Shown: one piece after another, positions 54,862-61,917 of the stretch
Layout: the number at the start of each line of letters is the position of its first letter
Position numbering within the stretch: the stretch's first letter is position 1
Assembly: GCF_015477355.1 (NCBI RefSeq)
Contig: NZ_JADLRJ010000001.1
Location: forward strand, 62,001-126,000
Source: Nocardia blacklockiae
GTDB taxonomy: Bacteria > Actinomycetota > Actinomycetes > Mycobacteriales > Mycobacteriaceae
Direction of reading: 5' to 3'
DNA length: 64,000 bases
Notes under the pieces: generated by a model
What the model was told of the DNA's origin: nothing
The model's database searches: none
Seen by the model: only the letters and a program-made list of their open reading frames with translations
Position numbers and translations under genes: made by a program

Positions 54862-54917
54862 GTAACGCAAGTCCTTTCACCGCACCCCACGGTGACTTCC
54901 GGGGAGCCGCAGGAGCG

Positions 54918-54936
54918 TATGTTACTGAACATTCTC
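54918..54936 (-). promoter_or_regulatory. Shared element, mce copy
   Basis: Minus strand reads GAGAATGTTCAGTAACATA. Fourteen of 19 positions are identical in all three copies, including GAGAAT and TAAC. TAACAT fits a -10 hexamer. It lies 56 bases upstream of the first gene of the mce operon. Confidence 0.55.
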
Positions 54937-55080
54937 TAGATGTGAAGGGTTCTCGGAAAACTTCTTCGACGCAAACATGCAGGCGCAGCCGTGCATAGCG
55001 CCTTAGCGGGTGCGTCGGTCGATCCAAAAAGTTACGAGCTGTTCGTGCTTCGAAGGTCGTGTGATCTACTTCCTAACCGA

Positions 55081-55100
55081 CGAGAATTGTGAGTAACATA
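55081..55100 (+). promoter_or_regulatory. Shared element, copy upstream of DUF2236 copy 2
   Basis: CGAGAATTGTGAGTAACATA, 28 bases before ATG 55129. The AGTAACATA half is identical to the mce copy, and 17 of 20 bases match the copy before DUF2236 copy 1. The orientation relative to the gene is the same in all three cases. Confidence 0.55.
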
Positions 55101-55128
55101 GCCGATGAAGTCTCGAGGAAGGACCCCT

Positions 55129-56094
55129 ATGACCACGGCGACGCAGCCTTGGGAGCCCAACTACGAAGACCCGCAGAGCGATTCGTTCGTGGCCGAGGAG
55201 GCCGCGGCCGGGCGGCGGCCCCGCACGCCGGTGACGCCGGAGCAGGCCCGCATCCACATCCCGGACACCCACCGGTCGCCGCGCAAGCGGCCCGCGCAGC
55301 TGCCCGACGCGCTCGACTTCTGGATGTTCGCCGGGGCCGCGGCCAATGTGGCCATGCAATTCGCCCATCCCGCGGTCGCGGCCGGTGTCATGGAGAGCAC
55401 GGTCGAGTCCGGGGCGCTCATGGTGCATCCCTGGAAGCGATTGCGGACCACGGCGTCGTATCTGGCGGTGGCCATTCTCGGCACGCCGGAGGAGAAGCGG
55501 GAGTTCCGCGAGGCGGTCAACGTCGCGCACCGGCAGGTGCGGTCGCGGCCGGATTCGAAGGTGAAGTACAACGCCTTCGACCGGAATCTGCAGCTGTACG
55601 TGGCGGCGTGCATCTACATCGGGTTCGAGGATTCCCATCAGCTCATCCACGGCAAGATGAGCCCGGCCGAACTCGAGGCCTTCTATCAGGGCGCCGACAC
55701 CTTCGGCACCACGTTGCAGGTGCATCCGGACATGTGGCCGAAGACCCGCGCCGAATTCGACGAGTACTGGGTCGCGGCGTGCGAGCAGGTGATCGTCGAC
55801 GACGACTTCCGCGCCTACATCAGCGATCTGCTGCACCTGCGGATGATCCACTGGTCCCTGCGGATCCTGTTCGGCGGTCTGCTGCGCTTCCTGACCGCCG
55901 GATTCCTGCCGCCGCATTTCCGCGACCAGATGGGGGTGGCGTGGAGCGCCGCCGACCAGCGCCGCTTCGAGCACCTGTTCCTGTTCGTGGGCTTCGTCAA
56001 CCGGTTCGTGCCCAAGTTCATCCGGTTCGCCGGGACCAAGGCGATGATGCGCGACGTGCAACGCCGGATTCGCAAACAGAAAGCGCTGGTCTGA
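55129..56094 (+). CDS. DUF2236 (MpaB-like oxygenase family) protein, copy 2
   Basis: 321 residues from ATG 55129 (MTTATQPWEP), selected for the RBS AGGAAGGA; ATG 55105 is in frame but lacks one. The N-terminus is longer and more polar than in copy 1. DUF2236 core segments: FAGAAANVAMQFAHPAVAAGV, YLAVAILGTPEEK, HRQVRSRPDSKVKYNAFDRN and WPKTRAEFDEYW. Eight bases separate it from the acyl-CoA dehydrogenase remnant, so it headed a two-gene unit. A role in oxidising or handling Mce-imported lipid is inferred from context. Confidence 0.88.
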   Translation: MTTATQPWEPNYEDPQSDSFVAEEAAAGRRPRTPVTPEQARIHIPDTHRSPRKRPAQLPDALDFWMFAGAAANVAMQFAHPAVAAGVMESTVESGALMVHPWKRLRTTASYLAVAILGTPEEKREFREAVNVAHRQVRSRPDSKVKYNAFDRNLQLYVAACIYIGFEDSHQLIHGKMSPAELEAFYQGADTFGTTLQVHPDMWPKTRAEFDEYWVAACEQVIVDDDFRAYISDLLHLRMIHWSLRILFGGLLRFLTAGFLPPHFRDQMGVAWSAADQRRFEHLFLFVGFVNRFVPKFIRFAGTKAMMRDVQRRIRKQKALV

Positions 56095-56102
56095 GAGTCG
56101 TC

Positions 56103-57595
56103 ATGCAGCTGCTCAATCCGAAGACCGAGACGTTCGCCGAATTCGACCCGAACACCCGCGGGCTGCTCCGCGCGGTGGTCGAGTTCTTCGAGACCAAAGG
56201 CAAGCAGGCGGTGTGCGCCGACGCGCACGCCGGCGCCTGGTACGACGACTGGATGGGGTTCCTCGCGCGGTCGCGGATCCTCGCCTACTTCGCCACCCCG
56301 GCCAAACACGCCCAGGGCGATCCCGACAAGCGCTGGGACACCGCGTTCATCTCGAAATTCAACGAGCTCACCGGTTTCTACGGCGCGCAGTACTGGTACG
56401 CGTGGGGCGTGTCGACGCTGGGCCTGGCCGTCATCTGGCAGAGCGACAACGCCGCCGCGCACCGCCTCGCGGCCGAGGAACTGGACCGCGGCGGCCTCAT
56501 CGGATTCGGTAGAACGTCATCCACGGCCAGAACTACGTCAGCGCCTTCGATCTGGACGAGTATCCGGTGGGTCCCGGCGACATCCTGCACTCGGGGCGCA
56601 CGGCGTTCGACGCCGCGATGGCGGCCGTGAACTGCGGCAAGTTCAATATCGGTATGGTCGCCCTCGGCATCGCCGAGCACTGTTTCCACGAGACGATCAA
56701 CCGGGCCGCCGCCAAGATCCTGTTCGGTCATCCGGTCACCGAATTCGGCCAGGTGCGCCGCATTCTCACCGACAACTACGTGCGATTGCTGGCGATGAAG
56801 CTCTACCACGAGCGCGCCATCGACTACCTGCGCTGCTCCACGCCCGAGGACCGGCGCTTCGTCATGTTCAATTCGATCGGCAAGATGAAGGTCACCCGGG
56901 AGGCCGAGCGCGCGCTGGCGGAGCTGCTGGATGTCATCTCCGCGAAGGGTTTCGAGAAGGACAGCTACTTCTCCCTGGGGCGCGGCATGATCGCGTCGAT
57001 GCCGCGGCTGGAGGGCACCGCGCATGTGAACATGTCGCTGACGCTGAAATTCATGCCGAATTACCTGTTCAATTCGGTTGCCCTGCCGGAGGTTCCGGTG
57101 CGCCGCGACCCGGGGGACGACGACACCCTGTTCCGCCAGCCCCGCGCCTCGGGGCTGGGAAAGGTACGTTTCCACGATTGGCGGCCGGTGCTCGCCACTC
57201 GCCGCCAGCTGCCGAACGTGGCGCTGTTCGAGGAACTCGCGGAGCGTTTCGCCGGTTTCGCGGTCGAGGCCCCGGTGACCGATGCCCAGCTCGGCGATCT
57301 CGATTACCAACTGGCCCTGGGGGAATTGTTCACGCTGCTGTCCTACGCGCAGCTCATCGTGGAACAGGCGAATATCGCGCGGGTCTCCGACGATGTCGTC
57401 GACTCCGTGTTCGAGCTGCTCGTCCGCGACTTCTCCGCCTACGCCCTCGACCTGCACGCCAAGGCGTCCTCGACCGAGGCTCAGCAGAATTGGGCCAAGA
57501 GCGTCCTGCGCAAACCGGTGATCGACGAAGCGCGCTCCGCCCGCCTCTACGCCGAAATCCTCGATCTCGCGGGAACCTACGAAATGAGTCCCTGA
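56103..57595 (+). pseudogene. Acyl-CoA dehydrogenase-like gene with internal deletion and frameshift
   Basis: The first part (ATG 56103 to about 56510) encodes a good acyl-CoA dehydrogenase N-terminus ending EELDRGGLIGFG. From about 56513 homologous sequence resumes in another frame as NVIHGQNYVSAFDLDEYPVG and continues intact to 57595 (YVRLLAMKLYHERAIDYLR, DVISAKGFEKDSYF). Between them the middle beta-domain (motifs like HGADIY and KYYIGNGN, with flavin contacts), which I estimate at about 70 residues, is absent. The first frame ends as nonsense at 56630. Separate translation of the C-terminal part from ATG 56567 is possible but would lack the flavin site. Likely a recent deletion, as both halves are otherwise undecayed; sequencing or assembly error must be excluded. 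Confidence 0.82.
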
Positions 57596-57605
57596 GCCCG
57601 CGGCC

Positions 57606-57755
57606 TCACGCCGCGGTATTCCCCGCCGCCGGCGTCGCCGCCATGACCTCGCTCCACCAATCCTCCAGCGGACTGGGCTCGGGCCACTGCACCACGGCCC
57701 CCTCGTCGTCCGCCGCCACGCTCACGGCAACGCCGTCGCCATTCTCACGACTCAT
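57606..57755 (-). CDS. Small acidic protein, 49 aa
   Basis: ATG 57755 lies behind GGGAAGGGATGG, a strong RBS with suitable spacing. The product is acidic with a Trp-rich segment (VQWPEPSPLEDWWSEVMAAT) and an Ala/Thr-rich end. It has no signal peptide or membrane helix. The size and shape would suit a peptide precursor or small regulator, but no maturation enzyme is nearby. It converges on the dehydrogenase remnant with ten bases between. Confidence 0.5.
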   Translation of the reverse strand: MSRENGDGVAVSVAADDEGAVVQWPEPSPLEDWWSEVMAATPAAGNTAA

Positions 57756-57953
57756 CACGCCATCCCTTCCCGGAACCGATACACCCGGGCTATTCCCCCG
57801 ATTCCCCGCTGGAAACAAGGTGTGACCAGCCTCTTGTTTCGGCGCGCTCACGGCGGCCGCCCTCGGCCGCCGGTTCGGCGCGCGGCGCGGGGACGAATGC
57901 GTTTGAATGGGGGCGTGGGGGATCTGTCTGGGGAATCGATCAAGGACGCTTCG

Positions 57954-58391
57954 ATGACGCACGGCTCGCCGCCGAACCCGCCCGATCCGGCCTGGCATCC
58001 GGGACCGCAGGCGGGATACGGAGCACCGCCTCCGTCGTACCCGAACGCCCCTGCGCCGCAACCGTATCCGGTTGCACCGCAACAACCGTGGGCGCATCCC
58101 GGCGCATCGGCGGCGGGCGCGGGCCGTGGGGGAATCTGGTTCGCCGTGGGCGCGGTGCTGCTCGGGATCGCCGGGTGTGTGGTGCCGCTGCTGCCCGCCT
58201 ATCCGTTCGACATCGACCCCACCGGGTTGCGGCCCTATCTCGGGCTGCCGTTCGGCGTGGCGGGGCTCGTGCTGGGCATCGTGGGCTGCACCGGAATTCG
58301 GCGCGGCAAGGCGCTGGCGGTGATCGGTGTAGTCCTGTCCCTACTCGCCTTGGCCGTCGAATTCATGATGTTCTTGGGCCGGGCGCGCTGA
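57954..58391 (+). CDS. Pro-rich membrane protein (DUF4190-like)
   Basis: 145 residues from ATG 57954, with AAGGAC upstream. A disordered Pro/Gln/Tyr-rich N-terminus (1-50; HGSPPNPPDPAWHPGPQAGY) precedes three to four hydrophobic helices (GIWFAVGAVLLGIAGCVVPL and following), separated by RRGK. This matches the common actinobacterial pattern of small DUF4190-like proteins of unknown role. It converges on the aldehyde dehydrogenase gene. Confidence 0.7.
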   Translation: MTHGSPPNPPDPAWHPGPQAGYGAPPPSYPNAPAPQPYPVAPQQPWAHPGASAAGAGRGGIWFAVGAVLLGIAGCVVPLLPAYPFDIDPTGLRPYLGLPFGVAGLVLGIVGCTGIRRGKALAVIGVVLSLLALAVEFMMFLGRAR

Positions 58392-58397
58392 ATCCGG

Positions 58398-59753
58398 TCA
58401 AGTCCCGGATCCGTTCCGCTCCACCGCGGGCTCGAAGTGCACCACCTTGGTGGTGGTCATCTCGTCGAGGAGTTCGGGACCGTAGCCGTAGCCGCTGCCG
58501 GACTGCCGCCGGGGCTGGGCCGCACCGCCGGGTGCGCCGCCGAAGACGGCGTTGATCTTCACCGTGCCGACCGGCAGGGTCCGCCAGGCTTGCTGCGCAT
58601 GTGCCATCGACCCGGTGAGAACCGTTGCGGCCAAACCGTATTCGTCGTCGCAGGCCTCGCGCAGCCCGGTCTCGAAATCGGGGACGACGCGCACGGGCGC
58701 GACGGGCCCGAAGGTCTCCTCGCGCAGCACCCGCATCCCGGGCGTGCACCCGGTGAGGACGGTGGCCGGGTAGCCGCTGCCGGGACCGTCCGGAATACGC
58801 CCGCCCACAAGAACTTCCGCGCCCGCGTCGACCGCCTCGCGCACCTGGGCGTGCACCTCGTCACGCAGCCGCTCGTCGACCAGCGGCTGCGGGTCGAGAT
58901 TCCAGCGCTCCGCCTGCGCGCACAGCGCGGTCACGAATTCCTCGGCCACCGCCTGGTGGACGTAGACGCGCTCCACCGCGACGCAGATCTGCCCCGCGTT
59001 GGCGAACGCTCCGGTCGCGGCCTGCTCGGCGGCCCACACCGGGTCCACGTCGGCATCGACCAGCAGCGGATCGTTCCCGCCGTTCTCCAGCAGCACTTTC
59101 GCGCCGGTGCGGGCGGCGGCCGCGGCGATGTCGCGCCCGGTCGCGCTGCCGCCGACGTGCGCGACGACATCGACGTCCGACGACCCGGCCAGCGCCGCGC
59201 CCATCCGGCCGTCCCCCGTCACGGTCTGCAGCACCCCGTCCGGGAAATGCCCGGCCAGCAGCCGCCCGAGCAGCGCACCCGTGCGCGGGCACCGCTCACT
59301 CGGCTTGTGCACCACCGTGTTCCCGGTCGCGAGCGCGGCGCCCAGCAGGCCCGACGCTATGGCCACCGGATCGTTCCACGGCGTCAGCGCCACCACGACG
59401 CCGCGCGGCTGCGGGATCATGAAATCGGTCGCCGCCCACGTGCCGTGCAGGGTGCGCCCCCGATGCACGGGGCCGAGTTCGGCGTACTGAACGAGCGTGC
59501 CCGCCCCGGCGAGCACGCCCTCGCGCCCCGACGCGGCCGGTCGTCCGGTCTCGCGTTCGAGGGTCGCGGCCAAGTCGTCCGCGTGCTCGCGCAGCGCGGC
59601 CGCCCCGGCGTGCAGCGCCGCGGCGCGTGCGGTCGCCGCCGTGCTCGCCCAGGCGGGTTGTGCCGCACGCGCATTGCTCAGGATGGTCACCAGGTCCGCG
59701 TCGCCCGTCACCGCGTCGCTCGCCGTGCGGGTCACGTCGTCGATCTCGGTCAT
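58398..59753 (-). CDS. Aldehyde dehydrogenase (NAD(P)+-dependent)
   Basis: 451 residues, about the length of the SSADH/benzaldehyde-type branch. Asn of the oxyanion hole in TPWNDPVA (near 126), Lys in VVHKPSER, catalytic Glu in LLENGGNDP (near 220) and catalytic Cys in AGQICVAVERVYV (near 255). EETFGPVAPV follows. In most families the Glu motif reads ELGG; here it is ENGG. It should oxidise an aldehyde to the acid. It is monocistronic as far as visible, and context does not reveal the substrate. Confidence 0.9.
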   Translation of the reverse strand: MTEIDDVTRTASDAVTGDADLVTILSNARAAQPAWASTAATARAAALHAGAAALREHADDLAATLERETGRPAASGREGVLAGAGTLVQYAELGPVHRGRTLHGTWAATDFMIPQPRGVVVALTPWNDPVAIASGLLGAALATGNTVVHKPSERCPRTGALLGRLLAGHFPDGVLQTVTGDGRMGAALAGSSDVDVVAHVGGSATGRDIAAAAARTGAKVLLENGGNDPLLVDADVDPVWAAEQAATGAFANAGQICVAVERVYVHQAVAEEFVTALCAQAERWNLDPQPLVDERLRDEVHAQVREAVDAGAEVLVGGRIPDGPGSGYPATVLTGCTPGMRVLREETFGPVAPVRVVPDFETGLREACDDEYGLAATVLTGSMAHAQQAWRTLPVGTVKINAVFGGAPGGAAQPRRQSGSGYGYGPELLDEMTTTKVVHFEPAVERNGSGT

Positions 59754-59835
59754 GAGGCCCGAGTACCCGCGCGGCGCTCGACAAACATGACGCGCTCAGC
59801 CCCCGCGGCGGCCCGTTCGGGTCCATAGTGGAGTG

Positions 59836-60588
59836 ATGAGCGAGTTCCCGTCGGCTCCCTCCGGTGGGCCGCGGCCGGGCCCGGCGGCACGGGCCGCGGC
59901 GCCGAAGCGGCAGCGGCACGAAGGCGAACTGGCGCGCGAACGGGCGGCGGCGCTGCGTGCGACGACCACCGGCCTGCTGGCGCGCCAGCGTGCCACGATG
60001 GAGCAGGTGCGGGTGGACGCCGAGATCTCCGCGACGGCGAGAAACATCGACGACCTGGTCGTGCGGCGCACCGACGCCTTCGCCGGGGTGGAGGTCCTCG
60101 ACCCCTACCTGCTCGCCGCGCTCGGTCCCCGCGCGCTGCTGCAACTGCTCCCGGACACGATCCTGGCCAACTCGGACGCGGACAAGGTGGACGTGCAGCT
60201 GTACGACCACGAACGCGGCGGCTTGGTGATCGCGGAGCAACGCGGGTTCGAGGCCGAATTCCTGGCCTTCTTCCGCGTGGTCGGCACCGAGGGCTCGGCG
60301 TGCGCGGCGGCCGCGCAGCGGGCGGAACCCGTCACGGTCTCCGACGTCGAGCACAGCACGCTGTTCACCGCCGCGGGCCGGGACGTGCTGAGGGACTCCG
60401 AGACTCGCGCCGTCCAGTCGATGCCCCTGCTCGCCCCCGACCGGCGGGTGCTGGGCGTCGTGTCCTGCCACTACACCGGGCGGCCACGATTCGACCACGA
60501 CCAGCAACTCCTCGGCCTGCTCGCGGACGCGACGGAGCGCGCGATCCGCTGGCATCACGACGGACACCGGCCACGGTCCTCGGCGTGA
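59836..60588 (+). CDS. GAF-domain protein
   Basis: 250 residues from ATG 59836 (GTG 59833 directly precedes it). An Arg/Ala-rich, probably helical N-terminus (1-60) precedes a GAF domain (about 85-240) with VDVQLYDHERGGLVIAEQRG, GTEGSACAAA and GVVSCHYTGRP. No kinase, ANTAR or HTH output domain is attached. It converges on the DHp-like gene at 60604. The two may work together as a split sensor. Confidence 0.75.
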   Translation: MSEFPSAPSGGPRPGPAARAAAPKRQRHEGELARERAAALRATTTGLLARQRATMEQVRVDAEISATARNIDDLVVRRTDAFAGVEVLDPYLLAALGPRALLQLLPDTILANSDADKVDVQLYDHERGGLVIAEQRGFEAEFLAFFRVVGTEGSACAAAAQRAEPVTVSDVEHSTLFTAAGRDVLRDSETRAVQSMPLLAPDRRVLGVVSCHYTGRPRFDHDQQLLGLLADATERAIRWHHDGHRPRSSA

Positions 60589-60603
60589 CGGCACGGCCTC
60601 GAA

Positions 60604-60921
60604 TCACGGTCGCGGAGAATCGTATTCGAGCCTGTCGATGGAGGCACGGAGGTGGCGGCTCAGCGACTCCAGCTCGTCGACGGCGTCCCCGATCGTGACG
60701 ATCGCGGCATCCCGCTGCGCCGGCGCGGCGCTGTCCCGGCGCGAGCGAATCAGCTCGTTGTGCACCCGCAGCCCGATCGCGAACATGCGATCGATCAGGT
60801 GATCGCTCAACTCCGCGAGCACATCTCGCTGCACCGCCGGTGCCGGTGGGCCTTGGTCGCCGGACGGTCGCCGGTGGTGCGCGGGCCGGTCACCGGCACT
60901 CGAGGACGCGACAGAATTCAT
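60604..60921 (-). CDS. Stand-alone HisKA_3-like dimerisation domain, phospho-acceptor His replaced
   Basis: 105 residues. The segment ELSDHLIDRMFAIGL (about 36-50) aligns by eye with the DLHDHVIQRLFAAGL box of DosS/NarX-type histidine kinases. It is followed by a helix ending in AVDELESLSRHLRASI, like the second DHp helix of those kinases. The acceptor His (DLHD) is Ser here (ELSD), and no ATPase domain follows. It could be a dimerisation partner or a phosphorylation-dead adaptor. The N-terminus is disordered. Confidence 0.6.
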   Translation of the reverse strand: MNSVASSSAGDRPAHHRRPSGDQGPPAPAVQRDVLAELSDHLIDRMFAIGLRVHNELIRSRRDSAAPAQRDAAIVTIGDAVDELESLSRHLRASIDRLEYDSPRP

Positions 60922-61211
60922 CTCGGATCCCCCGGGGGAATGACGTGAAACGCACGGACGGCCACACTTCGGGACCCGATGTCGCAGACGAGCTTAGCTG
61001 GTAGAGGCCGGAGCCGGGATTCATTGGCCGGAACTCGAAATCCGCCCGAAGCGAAAATATCGCCCACCGCGAGAGCCCTGCCGCCCCTGCGCCGTCTGTA
61101 CACCAGAAAATAGCCGCCTGTCCGACAGCGGCGTACCGAGCCGAGTGCGCCGGGGCGAGCCGGGCCACCGACGGCGATACCCGCCCGCGGCGAATCGCCG
61201 ATACTGGTGCC
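60922..61211. promoter_or_regulatory. Divergent intergenic region
   Basis: 290 bases between divergent genes. No gene is visible; minus-strand open frames through it are antisense to the TetR gene. It is AT-richer near 60985-61060. No clear operator was noticed. Confidence 0.35.
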
Positions 61212-61760
61212 ATGCGGTCGCGGAGCAAAATCGTGGATGCCACCCTCGGGCTGGTCGCCGAGGGCGGGTTCGGGGGGATCACCATCGCCGCGGTCGCGCA
61301 GGCGGCCGGGGTCACCCGCCAGACCGTGTACTCCATCTTCGGCACCCGCGAGGATCTCGTCTCGCAGGCCGTGACGGATCTGCTGCTGCGCACCTCCGCG
61401 GACCTCCGTGCCCGGCTGGCGTCGATCGACAACGTGCCGGAGTACCTCGCCGAGGTCTTCGTCGCCGGTCGCTCCGTGGTGCGGGCGAATCCGGTCCTGT
61501 CCTGCCTGCTGCATCCCGAGCCGGGCAACCCGGTCTTCGACACCGGTATGATCGCCCGCGCCAAACTCGTTGCGCGAGAGCTGCTCTCGCCGCTGATCGC
61601 CCTCGACCCCGGGCTCGAGCCGGACCTGGACGACATCGCCCAGCTGGTGATCCGCCTGGGCCTGTCGCTGGTCCTGTTCGACGACGAGGACCTCGACACC
61701 GACGACGACGTGCGCCGCTTCGTCACGCGCTGGGTGGTGCCCGCCCTGCCGGTCGCCTGA
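61212..61760 (+). CDS. TetR-family transcriptional regulator
   Basis: 182 residues from ATG 61212. Helix-turn-helix ITIAAVAQAAGVTRQTVYSI (about 24-43) followed by FGTREDLVSQ. The C-terminal helical domain includes NPVLSCLLHPEPGNPVFDTG. It lies 157 bases upstream of the MFS gene on the same strand, with the palindrome GTTACGGTAAC between them. It is the obvious candidate repressor of that efflux gene, with the transported compound as likely inducer. Confidence 0.88.
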   Translation: MRSRSKIVDATLGLVAEGGFGGITIAAVAQAAGVTRQTVYSIFGTREDLVSQAVTDLLLRTSADLRARLASIDNVPEYLAEVFVAGRSVVRANPVLSCLLHPEPGNPVFDTGMIARAKLVARELLSPLIALDPGLEPDLDDIAQLVIRLGLSLVLFDDEDLDTDDDVRRFVTRWVVPALPVA

Positions 61761-61860
61761 GCGCCCGCGTTCTCGGCGCCCCTGGTGCGGCGCGGCTCAC
61801 AACGGCCCGCGAACGAGGGTGAGATCACAGCGGCGGCAGCGGGATCGGCGGCCGGTATCT

Positions 61861-61871
61861 GTTACGGTAAC
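61861..61871. promoter_or_regulatory. Palindrome GTTACGGTAAC, candidate TetR operator
   Basis: A perfect 5-1-5 inverted repeat 46 bases before the MFS start and directly after the TetR gene. An overlapping TAACTAACC follows. Position and symmetry fit an operator for the adjacent TetR protein. Confidence 0.5.
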
Positions 61872-61917
61872 TAACCGGAGAGTCGCTCCGTTTCAACTGG
61901 TGGAGGATCCCTTACTC

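Larger units (their letters stand above)
54862..55128. promoter_or_regulatory. Divergent promoter region of the mce operon and DUF2236 copy 2
   Basis: 267 bases with a marked AT-rich stretch (54915-55105). It holds one copy of the shared element for each direction: 54918-54936 facing mce and 55081-55100 facing DUF2236. It also holds TCTAGA at 54934-54939 and GAAC...GTTC half-sites around 54927-54952. AGGAAGGA lies just before ATG 55129. Confidence 0.6.
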
